A stretch of 55,419 nucleotides of DNA, taken from NCBI RefSeq assembly GCF_016428855.1, contig NZ_JAELTN010000036.1:1-55419 (forward strand), read 5' to 3'. Numbering within the stretch: position 1 is the first letter of the stretch; each line of letters starts with the position of its first letter. This document shows positions 43,180 through 51,639 of this stretch, in pieces. The position numbers and the translations under genes are program-made. The DNA comes from Pedobacter sp. ASV28. Its GTDB lineage: Bacteria; Bacteroidota; Bacteroidia; Sphingobacteriales; Sphingobacteriaceae. The notes under the pieces were generated by a model. The model had not been told where the DNA came from. It worked only from the letters and a program-made list of their open reading frames with translations, and ran no database searches.

Positions 43180-43622
43180 TGTGAGGCAGTTGGTTCCTTG
43201 CTAATTTAAAAATAAAATCAGTCAGTTATATGTAGCTTGTTGATTTTATTAATATAATAAATCTTCTACTTTAAGCTTGAATGTTTATGTAAATAAATAA
43301 TGACCTACTATTTATCTCCCAAATGAAAAAACCGATAAAACACACTGATAGAATGTAGAAACAGGTATTTGAGACCTTAATCAATGGAAAATGAGGACAG
43401 AATTTTATCAAAAATGAAGACGTAGACAACAAATAGGTTACCTGCTAGTCCCAGTAATATAGATGCTCACAAAAGAATGAGCGCTTGCAGGGTATACACC
43501 CACTATGATATCGCTTTTACCCGTTTAGTTCCGTAAGGCCGAAACTAACACACAGCATCATTTGGTCACTTCGCCGATAAGAAGTAGTTTCAATAACCTT
43601 ACTAAAACTAAACTGTATTATT
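43180..43622. other. Intergenic stretch, no gene
   Basis: 443 bp, AT-rich. It contains one copy of ggttacctg (43437-43445), related to the paired ggttacct copies at 44469-44489. I see no promoter that fits TAnnTTTG with certainty and no RNA structure. Confidence 0.4.
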
Positions 43623-44372
43623 ATGAATGGGCAGTCCTTGACCTTACTTGTCGCTTTTGGTGGTATTGTACTTGGCTGGATATTAACGCAAGGTGCAAAT
43701 TGGTACAAAGGGCGTAAAGAAGACAACCGTGTCCGTAATGAAACAATTTTTCAATTACTTGAAATTAGTTATGTTCTACGAAAGGCAATTGACATCAATT
43801 CTAAAGACCTTATGGAACTTTTTGTTGAGTTTTCAAAAAACAATCCTGAACTTAATATGGGAGACCCACCACCTGAAATGGAAAGCATTCTCAATAATTC
43901 TGTGATACCTATGCTTAAGGAGCATTTTTATAATGAACTTAAGGATATCAATGATGATTATGAACAGGCGGTTAAATCCCTTGCACCAGTTGATCCAATT
44001 ATTGCCTATTCTCTTAGGGGAAAAGCATCAATAGTGGGACAGTTTGACCAATTAGTAAAGAATTTCTCTGCTGAACTTTTTGAAAAACACCTACCTGCGG
44101 AACAACATAATTCCGCAGATGCAATCTTGAAAACGATTGTAGAAAGCAGCACTTATGTTACTGCTATTACAGAAATTGAAAGTCTGACTATTGATTTAGC
44201 TGAAAAAGTTGGATTTATTACCAAGTGGAAAGTAAAAAAAATCCTAACGAATGATAAACAAAAGAAAGAGGAAAGAAAAGCGGAAATCTTAAAGATTGTT
44301 GACTTGATGACAATATCACTAAAGCAGGGAATAGTCCTCACAAATCAACTTGTTATACTTAACCGTATATAG
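43623..44372 (+). CDS. Membrane-anchored helical protein, 249 aa
   Basis: One N-terminal hydrophobic helix (SLTLLVAFGGIVLGWILTQ, residues about 5-23) acts as anchor; then WYKGRKEDNRVRNETIFQLLEISYVLRK. The rest is a long cytoplasmic helical domain, with a final hydrophobic helix end (KQGIVLTNQLVILNRI). No catalytic motif. The arrangement (TM, charged linker, long helical part) occurs in several cryptic accessory-region proteins, but I cannot name a family. It lies just left of the repeat-rich boundary at 44.4-44.8 kb. Confidence 0.65.
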   Translation: MNGQSLTLLVAFGGIVLGWILTQGANWYKGRKEDNRVRNETIFQLLEISYVLRKAIDINSKDLMELFVEFSKNNPELNMGDPPPEMESILNNSVIPMLKEHFYNELKDINDDYEQAVKSLAPVDPIIAYSLRGKASIVGQFDQLVKNFSAELFEKHLPAEQHNSADAILKTIVESSTYVTAITEIESLTIDLAEKVGFITKWKVKKILTNDKQKKEERKAEILKIVDLMTISLKQGIVLTNQLVILNRI

Positions 44373-44448
44373 AATTTTGCTAATATTTTTTAGTAATCAA
44401 ATGATTTTTTTTATCTTTAATTTAGAAATAAGTTCTTTTCAAAGTACA

Positions 44449-44498
44449 TCAAACAACGTCATTTAAATCGGTTACCTATTCGGTTACCTGTTGTTTGA
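44449..44498. repeat. Candidate recombination site: inverted repeat around two direct repeats
   Basis: TCAAACAAC (44449-44457) and GTTGTTTGA (44490-44498) are perfect inverted repeats. Between them lie two direct copies of CGGTTACCT (44469-44477 and 44481-44489). A compact arrangement of this kind is typical of tyrosine-recombinase attachment or arm sites. No integrase gene is in the window. Confidence 0.4.
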
Positions 44499-44546
44499 GA
44501 TAATATGAAGTTCAAGCCTGTAAAGGCTTCTAGGCAATATAACATG

Positions 44547-44563
44547 ATCCCAGCGGGATCACA
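44547..44563. repeat. 17-bp direct repeat, copy 1 (possible att remnant)
   Basis: atcccagcgggatcaca occurs here and again at 44714-44730. With the preceding TG it contains the inverted repeat TGATCCC-AGC-GGGATCA. The sequence is reminiscent of the 3' end of a tRNA (T-arm plus acceptor), the usual target of integrative elements, but no tRNA gene could be folded here. Confidence 0.4.
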
Positions 44564-44598
44564 AACAGCCTTCAAGCTTAAAGCTTGGAGGCTGTTTT
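44564..44598 (+). terminator. Hairpin behind repeat copy 1
   Basis: AACAGCC (44564-44570) and GGCTGTT (44590-44596) form the base of a long near-perfect stem that includes the AAGCTT palindromic core; TTTT is at 44595-44598. It resembles a terminator, with a short T-run. Confidence 0.5.
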
Positions 44599-44713
44599 GC
44601 ATTGGTAAGGTGCCAAAGTTTACTTTAGACAGCGACACCCATGCAAAACAGTTTCTGGTATTAACCAGAAAGGCTGATTGTACTCGGTCATTGTGGAGGG
44701 ATCATTCAAAATA

Positions 44714-44730
44714 ATCCCAGCGGGATCACA
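44714..44730. repeat. 17-bp direct repeat, copy 2 (possible att remnant)
   Basis: Identical to 44547-44563, 167 bp further on, and again followed by a hairpin (44745-44765). The repeated arrangement repeat + hairpin suggests a duplicated or double-inserted element end. Confidence 0.4.
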
Positions 44731-44744
44731 GATCAAGATAAAAT

Positions 44745-44765
44745 CGCATCAAAGGATGCGCTTTT
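44745..44765 (+). terminator. Terminator-like hairpin behind repeat copy 2
   Basis: CGCATC (44745-44750) pairs with GATGCG (44755-44760), loop AAAG, then CTTTT. Flanking A and T runs extend the stem by a few A-T pairs. Confidence 0.55.
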
Positions 44766-44981
44766 ATCGTTTATAATCAACTACTCATCAAATTTCCAAT
44801 AAAAACAGTTCGTTCCATGGTCAAGCGGAATTTGTACTCTATTTCGTGACCCATTTAAGGATTTTATCTTAGAGGTCACGAATTCTGAAAACCATAGGTC
44901 GGACCCCATTTGCCAAATCATATGAAATTTGAAGAACAGCCTTTTAGAAGAACAGCTGGCCCCAAAGGTCAACCGTTTTCT

Positions 44982-44989
44982 TATCTTTG
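44982..44989 (+). promoter_or_regulatory. TAnnTTTG promoter element of the DUF1275 gene
   Basis: TATCTTTG is a perfect match to the Bacteroidota -7 element. Transcription would begin near 44995, so the ATG at 45006 is the natural start, and the in-frame ATG at 44910 lies upstream of the promoter. Confidence 0.6.
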
Positions 44990-45005
44990 TGCAAAGCTTC
45001 TTAAT

Positions 45006-45740
45006 ATGTTTAGGCACACGGGTAAAGGGCGTACCTTTTTGCATAATCTCAAACTGGCCTCCATGCTATCTGGCGTTGCCGGGCTGGTAAATATTACTGG
45101 GGTGCTTTCGCTCGGGGTACTTACCACGAATGTAACCGGGCACTTTGCCTTTTTTGCCGAGCAGCTGTTCTTAAGGGGCTATGCCCATGCTCTTACCTTT
45201 CTGTTCTACATTTTGTGTTTTCTGCTGGGTGCTTTTGTTTCCAGTTTTATGATAGAGGTGGTTTCCAAGCGTAAACGCATGTCTACCTATGTGGTTCCTG
45301 TGCTTATTGAAATTGTACTGCTGTTGGCGGTTGCCGCCTCGGGGTCGTGGTCGGCAGGGTTTCCCATATTGTTGGCCTGTCTGCTGTTGTTTGCCATGGG
45401 TTTGCAGAATGCGCTGGTTACACGGGTGTCGCAATCGGTGGTACGTACCACGCACCTTACCGGGCTGTTCACCGACCTTGGCATTGAGCTTTCACAGCTT
45501 TTCTTTTACAGAGAACCTGGCGAAAGGACAAAGCTGCGCCGGGCAATTTTACTTAAACTCATGATTATTGGCTGTTTCTTTTTGGGGGGCACTGTTGGGG
45601 GCTTTGTACATATCTACTTTGGGCTTAAGACCTTGTTGCTGGCAGTGGCCGTATTACTGGTTGCACTATGGTACGACAGGCTTTTGTTCCGCTACCATTA
45701 CATTAAGCGCAAATTTGAAAGAAAGCATTTACAGGGATAA
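45006..45740 (+). CDS. YoaK-like DUF1275 membrane protein, 244 aa
   Basis: From ATG 45006 (MFRHTGKGRTFLHNLKLAS). The family signatures GLVNITGVLSLGVLTTNVTGH and GLQNALVTRVSQSVVRTTHLTGLFTDLG are clear. There are about six transmembrane helices. DUF1275/YoaK proteins are inner-membrane transporter-like proteins of unknown substrate. The C-terminus (YHYIKRKFERKHLQG) has a decayed twin at 50358-50409, so the region to the right was rearranged. Confidence 0.9.
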   Translation: MFRHTGKGRTFLHNLKLASMLSGVAGLVNITGVLSLGVLTTNVTGHFAFFAEQLFLRGYAHALTFLFYILCFLLGAFVSSFMIEVVSKRKRMSTYVVPVLIEIVLLLAVAASGSWSAGFPILLACLLLFAMGLQNALVTRVSQSVVRTTHLTGLFTDLGIELSQLFFYREPGERTKLRRAILLKLMIIGCFFLGGTVGGFVHIYFGLKTLLLAVAVLLVALWYDRLLFRYHYIKRKFERKHLQG

Positions 45741-45923
45741 GGCGATTTGCTAAACGCTTGTTCTTACGCAGGGATGAACACGAACCTCTAATTTTTTTAT
45801 TTTTGTACCATGTCGGAGAAATAGCCCATAAGTGTAAGAGAATTGGAACATCTTGCTCTTTCATTTCTCTTATTATTTCGCTTTTCATTTGTCTGTTTTA
45901 AATTCTCATTATTTTATTTCTCT

Positions 45924-46664
45924 TTATTGCAGGTTGAGTGTCTTGCTTGTATGACAGGTTGATTTTTCTTCCAATTCTTTTATCAGTACTGACTTTACCA
46001 ATGTAAACGTATGGTCTTTGGCTTCGGCAAATGAGATATTGTATTTACGTTGTATGCTCTGTAATTCCGTTGGAAATCGGGATAATAGTTTGCTGTAATA
46101 CTCGTCTAAAATTTCGGCTGTGGGCATTTCAAAATTTATCTGCAACTGAAACCGCCTTAATAAAGCTGTATCAATAATTTCGGGGTGGTTGGTCGCACAT
46201 AGCAATAATGCTTTTTCGGAATAGTAATCTATTAATTGTATTAAGGTGTTTACCAATCTTCGCATTTCGCCTATGTCTTTATCATTGTTGTCCCTTGCTT
46301 TTCCGATTTGGTCAAATTCATCTAAAAACAAAACGGTTTTTTCCCTGCCTGCTTTGTCAAATACCTGTTTGATGTTCTGCGATGTTTCGCCAAGGCGTGA
46401 ACAGACTACATTGCTCAAATTTAGTATGAGAATGTTTTTACCCAATGCGTTTGCGATGGCTTTGGCAGACATTGTTTTGCCACAACCTGAACTGCCTTGA
46501 AGCAATATCTTGTTGTTTACGGGCAGTCCGTATTGGCTTAATTCTTCAATATATTTATGCTCTTTGATAAGCTGTTCAAACTTTTGCCTGTTAGCTTTAT
46601 CAAGGAATATATCATTTAATGATACCTGTTCTTTGTCGTTTATGATTAGGTCGAAGATATTCAT
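45924..46664 (-). CDS. AAA+ ATPase, 246 aa
   Basis: Walker A GSSGCGKT at residues 57-64, Walker B TVLFLDEFD near 110-118, sensor 1 LLCATNHPEI near 155-164 and an arginine finger candidate in TALLRRFQL. The N-terminal 50 residues are a short helical lead. The core is of the classic AAA type, related in pattern to ATPases that act with adjacent subtilase-like partner proteins in bacterial accessory loci, but here no partner gene is next to it. It probably acts on a protein substrate. An ATP-hydrolysing oligomer is expected from the family. Confidence 0.9.
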   Translation of the reverse strand: MNIFDLIINDKEQVSLNDIFLDKANRQKFEQLIKEHKYIEELSQYGLPVNNKILLQGSSGCGKTMSAKAIANALGKNILILNLSNVVCSRLGETSQNIKQVFDKAGREKTVLFLDEFDQIGKARDNNDKDIGEMRRLVNTLIQLIDYYSEKALLLCATNHPEIIDTALLRRFQLQINFEMPTAEILDEYYSKLLSRFPTELQSIQRKYNISFAEAKDHTFTLVKSVLIKELEEKSTCHTSKTLNLQ

Positions 46665-46734
46665 ACTATCGTTTGCACTATTTCAATAACATTAATTCAA
46701 AAAAAAGGCGAACCAATTAAGTCCGCCCTGTCCG

Positions 46735-47181
46735 TTATTTCCACCAATAGTAATAATTGTGATTGCCGTCATATTCAAATCCGCAACGTGGATATAATTT
46801 GTTGCCTATGTCGTTCGTTTTTTCGGTTTCAAGCATTAATCCGCAAGCTTCTGTTTCATCGCACCATTGTTTTGCTCTGTCTATCAATGCTACCGAAAGG
46901 CCTTTTCCTCTGTAATCGGGGTGAACAAACAAATCGCTCAACAACCATTGTTTTGCCAATTTGATATAATGATACAATTTGTACAACTGAACAAACCCGA
47001 CTGCTTTGTCGCCTGCGTACACCACAAAAATATGCGATTGGTCATTGTTCAATCGTTCCTCTATGAACTTTTTGCACTTTTCGTAATCGTCCGCTTGGCG
47101 GTAAAAACACCGATAAAGATTAAATAACTCTGCTGTTGTGTCTAAATCTTTTAGCCCTACTTTTTTAATGTTGTACTCCAT
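46735..47181 (-). CDS. GNAT-family N-acetyltransferase, 148 aa
   Basis: The acetyl-CoA binding motif is DLFVHPDYRGKGLSVALIDRAKQW, with the R/Q-x-x-G-x-G/A signature as RGKGLS. The C-terminal LETEKTNDIGNKLYPRCGFEYDGNHNYYYWWK is typical of this family. It transfers acetyl from acetyl-CoA to an amine; the substrate is not predicted. A stand-alone gene between the ATPase and the DHDPS-like gene, same strand as both. Confidence 0.88.
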   Translation of the reverse strand: MEYNIKKVGLKDLDTTAELFNLYRCFYRQADDYEKCKKFIEERLNNDQSHIFVVYAGDKAVGFVQLYKLYHYIKLAKQWLLSDLFVHPDYRGKGLSVALIDRAKQWCDETEACGLMLETEKTNDIGNKLYPRCGFEYDGNHNYYYWWK

Positions 47182-47381
47182 TTCGATAAATTATTTTGAT
47201 TAATGGCACAAAAGTATCAGGTTGTAGGATTAGCTTGGTGGTACAGTTTAGGGATAAGTAGCTAGTCCAGGAAAACTCTTATTGTTTTTCGGCTTACACC
47301 ATTTTTCTGCACTTACACATTACAGGATAATCTGCGTGATAAAAAATGCTTTTGCCATTTTACTTTGTTTTAGAATTATGT

Positions 47382-48281
47382 TTAATGTCGATAGACTTCG
47401 TTTTCAATAGCCGAAAGTATGCTGTCCAGTTCCGCTATTTCAGTTTCGCTAAGCGGTTTTAAAGGACTTTTAAAACCACCTCCGCCAACTCCCAACAAAT
47501 CTAAACCTGCCTTTATGGAACGTGGTAAACCTTTTTCCACAATGAATTTCAACAAATCGATCTGTTTGTAGAATATTCTTTGGGCTTTCTCCAAATCGTT
47601 TTCCTGTATGGCGTCATAAAGGGCAATGTTGAGTTCGGGTATCAGATTGGGCGAAGCGGTACACCAACCCCTTGCACCTGCTGAAAAAGCTGACAATGCC
47701 AACGGATTAGAGCCATTGAAAAAAGCTACTTCTTCGCCCAACGCTTTTCTCAAATAGTGCATACGCTGAATATCGCCTGTGCTTTCCTTTATCATCGTCA
47801 CGTTCGGAATTTCCAACAAGCGCTTCAATAATGCAGGAGACATATCTAACCCACCTGTTGCGGGATTGTTGTATGCCATTATGGGAATGGAAATTTTGGA
47901 AGCAACAGCATCATAATGTTTCACAATTTCATCATCGGTCAATTTCCAATAACTCATCGGGATAATCATTAAAGCCGTTGCTCCTGCTTTTTCGGCAAAT
48001 TGTGCGTGGTAAATGGTTTTCTCCGTAGTAAGGTTGGAAACACCGACCAATGTAGGCACTCTGCCTGCTACCTGTTGCATAGTCGCTTCGGTTATGGCTT
48101 CTTTTTCGGCATCATTGAGGTAAGGCATTACACCTGTGCTTCCCAATGGGGCGATACCGTGAGAACCTGCCGTAACCAAACGCTCTACTTGCTTTTTAAA
48201 TAAGAGAATATCAATATCCTCTTTGTTGTCAAATGGTGTAACCGGATATGCGATTACGCCTTTAAATGGTACTTTGTTCAT
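47382..48281 (-). CDS. Dihydrodipicolinate synthase (DHDPS)/N-acetylneuraminate lyase family aldolase
   Basis: 299 aa, a (beta/alpha)8 class I aldolase. The catalytic Lys is in VTMIKESTGDIQ, the active-site Tyr in MAYNNPATGG, and the GSTGV sequence replaces GTTGE of DapA. It is very probably not the housekeeping lysine-biosynthetic DapA, given that substitution and the company of a cupin gene and a divergent MocR regulator. Related operons handle sugar acids or hydroxyproline/amino-acid breakdown products. It is 21 bp downstream of the cupin gene on the same strand. Substrate not identifiable from sequence. Confidence 0.9.
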   Translation of the reverse strand: MNKVPFKGVIAYPVTPFDNKEDIDILLFKKQVERLVTAGSHGIAPLGSTGVMPYLNDAEKEAITEATMQQVAGRVPTLVGVSNLTTEKTIYHAQFAEKAGATALMIIPMSYWKLTDDEIVKHYDAVASKISIPIMAYNNPATGGLDMSPALLKRLLEIPNVTMIKESTGDIQRMHYLRKALGEEVAFFNGSNPLALSAFSAGARGWCTASPNLIPELNIALYDAIQENDLEKAQRIFYKQIDLLKFIVEKGLPRSIKAGLDLLGVGGGGFKSPLKPLSETEIAELDSILSAIENEVYRH

Positions 48282-48302
48282 TTATTGTCCTGTTTTCAAA
48301 AG

Positions 48303-48803
48303 TTAAAAATCTCTGCCCTCTTCTTCACGTAAGGCGACACCCAAGTTTTGCAGTTGTGGGGCATTTTCGCAAGCGATGTATTTTACTGGTTCGCTCTCGC
48401 TACGGTTTTGGTGCTGGTGCCAAGCCCAAGAAGGAATATAAAGGGCATCGCCTGCTTCCCATTCTACAATCTCGTCTTCTACTCGTGTCCAACCTTTGCC
48501 CTCAATGACATACAAAACGGTTTCGTAGGTGTGGCGGTGCAGATGTGTTTTTTGTTTGGGCAACAAACCGCCTATCGTCATACTTACATTTTTGCTCGGT
48601 AAGTCCACAAAGAAAACAGGGTGCTTTCTTTCTGCCGAGAACTGGTTGTGTACGCCTGCATTTTCAACGTTTTTATGAAGTAAGTGGGACGGCTTCGCAT
48701 ACGTTGGTCTTGCGAATGTTTGATGAAAGTCTTTTGAGCTGAATTGCTTTTGCGCTACATGGATTGATTTTTTTACTTCTGTTGCTGTTTCTAATTTTGA
48801 CAT
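48303..48803 (-). CDS. Cupin-domain protein, 166 aa
   Basis: A conserved beta-barrel of the RmlC-like cupin type. Motif 1 is PKQKTHLHRHTYETVLYVIEG (H-x-H-x(3)-E metal ligands) and motif 2 is GDALYIPSWAWHQHQN. It probably binds a divalent metal. It precedes the DHDPS-like gene by 21 bp and is divergent from the MocR regulator. It may be an isomerase or dioxygenase in the same pathway. Length is normal for single-cupin enzymes. Confidence 0.88.
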   Translation of the reverse strand: MSKLETATEVKKSIHVAQKQFSSKDFHQTFARPTYAKPSHLLHKNVENAGVHNQFSAERKHPVFFVDLPSKNVSMTIGGLLPKQKTHLHRHTYETVLYVIEGKGWTRVEDEIVEWEAGDALYIPSWAWHQHQNRSESEPVKYIACENAPQLQNLGVALREEEGRDF

Positions 48804-48903
48804 AACTGAATTTTTTTATTGTTTTTTGCACTATTGCGATATAAAAGTATTTTATCTTTGGACTGTCGTAATGATACAGTTTTCATAAAAGTAGATAGTC
48901 CAG

Positions 48904-50325
48904 ATGCTAAGAGGTTGGAAATTTGAAATACAGTTAGATGAAAAATTAGGTAAAGCTGTTTACCTACAGATAGCCGATGCCATTATAAAAGATATTCATT
49001 CGGGCAGGTTAAAGCCCGGCGATGCTTTGCCTGGCAGTAGAAACCTTTCACAGCTCTTAAAGGTCAACCGGAATACGGTGGTAGAAGCTCTAAATGTATT
49101 GCTTATTGAGGGTTGGCTGGTTTCCAAAGAAAGGCAGGGTACTTTTGTAGCCGATACATTGCCCGGTTTTAAAAGTGTACAAAAGACCGAGTGGGTAACT
49201 TCTGCTATAAAAAATACAGCAAGTAAACATTGTCATATACAATTTGATGACGGACACCCCGATAGCAAAATTGCGCCCACTACAGAATTGGCAAGGGCAT
49301 ACCGTCAAATCTTCAACCAAAAAGCGAGGTGGCAAATGATGGGCTATGGCAATGAATTGGGCGATTTGGAATTTAGAAAGTCTATTGTTCAGATGCTCAA
49401 TCATCAGAGAGGTATGCAGATAAACGAACTAAATATTTGCATTACTCGTGGCAGCCAAATGGCAATGTATATGATAGCACAATGCTTATTTGTAAAAGGA
49501 GATTATGTAATAATTGAAAATCCTGGATATAAACCTGCTTGGTCTGCGTTTGAAAATGCGGGTGCAAAGCTGTTGCCTGTAAGCATAGATAAAGACGGTT
49601 TGCAGATCGATGATGTTATTTCTTATCTGAAATCGGGGAAAAAGATAAAGGCAATTTACGTTACACCGCACCGCCAATATCCGACTACTACAACATTGAG
49701 TTTGAAAAGAAGATTGGAATTGATACGGCTTTCTAACAAATACGGTTTTACGATTATTGAAGATGATTATGACAATGAGTTTCATTTCGGTTATCGTCCT
49801 GTATTGCCTTTGTCAAGTTTTACTGAACTGAAAAACTACGTTTATATTGGTACAATGAGTAAGGTTGTTGCCCCTGCTCTACGTATCGGCTATTTGGCAA
49901 GTAATAACAGCTCTTTGATTGAAATAGTGGGCAGTTTACGAAAGATTATTGATGTGCAGGGCGACAGCATAATGGAACAAGCAGTTTTGCAACTTATCAA
50001 AGACGGCACAATAAAACGGCATATCAAAAAGGCAACTAATTACTATAAAACCAAAAGGGATTTTATGGCTACTGTGCTGAATAAATATATTGCGAACAAA
50101 GCAACTTACGCTATTCCTGAAGGTGGTTTGGCTTTTTGGATTGTTCCAAATAAGCAAGTGGACTGCTTGCAGATTTCCAAGAGGCTAGAAAGCAAGGGCA
50201 TCAAAATCATTACGCCCGACACTTATAGCTTCGATGAAACCATAAACGGTATAAGATTGGGCTATGGGTCGCTTTCTGAAAAAGAATTGGAAGAGGGTAT
50301 TATTGCTTTGGGTAAAATGTTGTGA
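48904..50325 (+). CDS. MocR/PdxR-type GntR transcriptional regulator, 473 aa
   Basis: N-terminal GntR winged helix (about 10-78: LGKAVYLQIADAIIKDIHSG, GDALPGSRNLSQLLKVNRNTVVEAL, GTFVADTL) joined to a fold-type I aminotransferase domain. The PLP-lysine is in IGTMSKVVAPALRIGYL. MocR regulators use PLP or an amino-acid adduct as effector. It is divergent from the cupin/DHDPS-like pair, 100 bp away, so it probably controls those genes and itself. Confidence 0.93.
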   Translation: MLRGWKFEIQLDEKLGKAVYLQIADAIIKDIHSGRLKPGDALPGSRNLSQLLKVNRNTVVEALNVLLIEGWLVSKERQGTFVADTLPGFKSVQKTEWVTSAIKNTASKHCHIQFDDGHPDSKIAPTTELARAYRQIFNQKARWQMMGYGNELGDLEFRKSIVQMLNHQRGMQINELNICITRGSQMAMYMIAQCLFVKGDYVIIENPGYKPAWSAFENAGAKLLPVSIDKDGLQIDDVISYLKSGKKIKAIYVTPHRQYPTTTTLSLKRRLELIRLSNKYGFTIIEDDYDNEFHFGYRPVLPLSSFTELKNYVYIGTMSKVVAPALRIGYLASNNSSLIEIVGSLRKIIDVQGDSIMEQAVLQLIKDGTIKRHIKKATNYYKTKRDFMATVLNKYIANKATYAIPEGGLAFWIVPNKQVDCLQISKRLESKGIKIITPDTYSFDETINGIRLGYGSLSEKELEEGIIALGKML

Positions 50326-50357
50326 TATTCAGCTTGATTAAGCTAAAAACTAATTGA

Positions 50358-50409
50358 TGTACATATCTACTACATTAAACGCAAATTTGAAAGAAGGCAT
50401 TTGTAGGGA
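50358..50409 (+). pseudogene. Decayed 3' end of a DUF1275 (yoaK-like) gene
   Basis: tgtacatatctac (50358-50370) equals 45605-45617 of the DUF1275 gene. The following tacattaaacgc..., up to gcatttg and a stop near 50403, equals its end (45699-45739) with a few substitutions. The join leaves a deletion of about 80 bp, and the peptide reads VHIYYIKRKFERRHL then stop, in frame. Confidence 0.75.
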
Positions 50410-50671
50410 TAGGTGACAAACAAGTATAAAAGGATGTGGCACCGCAGGTCGTTACAATGTCTTTCGGAATATCTCCATGTTCACTGATATAATTAAAAAG
50501 TCTTCCACTATCACTAGATCATCATAGGCGGAGGGGCGGTGAAAACAAATAGCTGATCAGCTAAACTTAAAAATATAAAACTTATTTTAAACGTGGTTGT
50601 TATTGCGTTGTAAATCAGGTAATAGCCTGATGCTGGGTTAGGTGTATTTATTAAATTAAAAAATAAATTTT

Positions 50672-51550
50672 ATGAAAAAACAAGTGCCTGACTTTCTTCA
50701 GAGATCATTTCTAAAGAAATTAATTATTGAAAGTCCAAATGATGATTTGGCCAAAAAAGCGATCCATTTTGATCTTCTGATTTTGAAGAGAATTATGTTA
50801 TTATTCGTAATTTTATTATTTATTGCACCAGCTATTAACGCCCAAGATACTGGTTATTATACGAGAGACAAGACTTCCATTACCATCAGAACACGACAGG
50901 CACCACCACCATTACCTGATTATGTCCAGCCCGTTTGCCCGGGAGATGGATATCTCTGGACTCCCGGCTATTGGTCGTGGGCCACGGATGACTATTATTG
51001 GGTACCAGGTGTTTGGGTGATGCCCCCTGCCATTAATTTATTATGGACTCCAGGATACTGGGCCTTTATTGATGGGTTTTATGGTTGGTATCCTGGTTAT
51101 TGGGGTTCGCAAGTAGGCTATTATGGGGGAATTAATTACGGATTTGGCTATTTCGGTACCGGATTTTATGGTGGCAGATGGGATAGAGGACACTTTATGT
51201 ATAATACCGCAGTGTGCCGTGTAGGTAAAAATATTCGTAATACTTATGTAGCCAAAGTAAACATAAATGTAGGTAATAGAAATAAAGTGAGTTTTAATGG
51301 GGCTGGAGGAGTGAATTACCGTCCTAATAAAGATGAACTGAGAGGCATACAAAATCATAACCCCGCCAGTAAAGACCAACGGGTTCATGAACAAAATATG
51401 CGTAATGAGAAAGGTCAGTTTCACAATGCAAATCCTAGACCTGCAATACACAGTATGAGTGCACCTGGAGGCCAAAGATTTGACGAACGTGGCCGTGAAA
51501 TGCAAATGGGGGGAAGGCAAGGTGGAGGAGATCGCCGAGGTAGGGGTTAG
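50672..51550 (+). CDS. YXWGXW/aromatic-repeat protein, 292 aa
   Basis: Residues about 80-160 have repeats rich in Trp, Tyr, Gly and Pro: GYLWTPGYWSWATDDYYWVP, LLWTPGYWAFIDGFYGWYP, with the core W-x-PGYW. This is the YXWGXW/DUF family of envelope proteins of unknown role. A hydrophobic helix starting MLLFVILLFIAPAINA (Met 42, at 50795) is the likely signal peptide, so translation may really start at 50795; the upstream 41 residues would then be a leader that is not translated. The C-terminal third is Gly/Arg-rich (GGRQGGGDRRGRG) and probably disordered. Confidence 0.82.
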   Translation: MKKQVPDFLQRSFLKKLIIESPNDDLAKKAIHFDLLILKRIMLLFVILLFIAPAINAQDTGYYTRDKTSITIRTRQAPPPLPDYVQPVCPGDGYLWTPGYWSWATDDYYWVPGVWVMPPAINLLWTPGYWAFIDGFYGWYPGYWGSQVGYYGGINYGFGYFGTGFYGGRWDRGHFMYNTAVCRVGKNIRNTYVAKVNINVGNRNKVSFNGAGGVNYRPNKDELRGIQNHNPASKDQRVHEQNMRNEKGQFHNANPRPAIHSMSAPGGQRFDERGREMQMGGRQGGGDRRGRG

Positions 51551-51551
51551 C

Positions 51552-51597
51552 ATATTTAAAAACCAGTGAACAACAATGTTCACTGGTTTTTAAATAT
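51552..51597. terminator. Bidirectional terminator between convergent genes
   Basis: AAAAACCAGTGAAC (51558-51571) and GTTCACTGGTTTTT (51578-51591) pair perfectly, and ATATTT/AAATAT extend the stem. T-runs are on both strands. It ends the YXWGXW gene and the PAS kinase gene (51640). Confidence 0.9.
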
Positions 51598-51639
51598 CGT
51601 TCGGTAAGAAGGGCATAAGTATCTTAAGAAATGGAAGAT

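Larger units (their letters stand above)
44499..44981. other. Intergenic stretch with repeats and two hairpins, no gene
   Basis: About 480 bp without a convincing gene. An ORF at 44505-44714 runs through the repeats and the hairpin, and one at 44781-45044 is in the wrong strand for its surroundings. It holds the two copies of the 17-bp repeat and two terminator-like hairpins listed separately. Confidence 0.5.
45741..50357. mobile_element. 4.6-kb cassette bracketed by duplicated yoaK ends
   Basis: The block between the stop of the intact DUF1275 gene and the decayed copy of its 3' end carries AAA ATPase, GNAT, DHDPS-like, cupin and MocR genes. It carries no transposase or integrase, and I see no terminal inverted repeats. 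The duplication implies acquisition by recombination with a related locus. Confidence 0.4.

Noticed and set aside
44505..44714. Plus-strand ORF of 69 aa
   Set aside because: It runs through a repeat and a terminator-like hairpin; probably non-coding.
44547..44730. tRNA gene at the 17-bp repeats
   Set aside because: The repeat looks like a tRNA 3' end, but no D-arm, anticodon arm or T-loop can be folded upstream of either copy.
44781..45044. Minus-strand ORF of 87 aa
   Set aside because: It overlaps the promoter and start of the DUF1275 gene and has no family features.
45703..45888. Minus-strand ORF of 61 aa beside a TATTTTTG promoter-like word (45798-45805)
   Set aside because: The word is on the plus strand and is followed only by a four-codon frame; the ORF overlaps the DUF1275 end.
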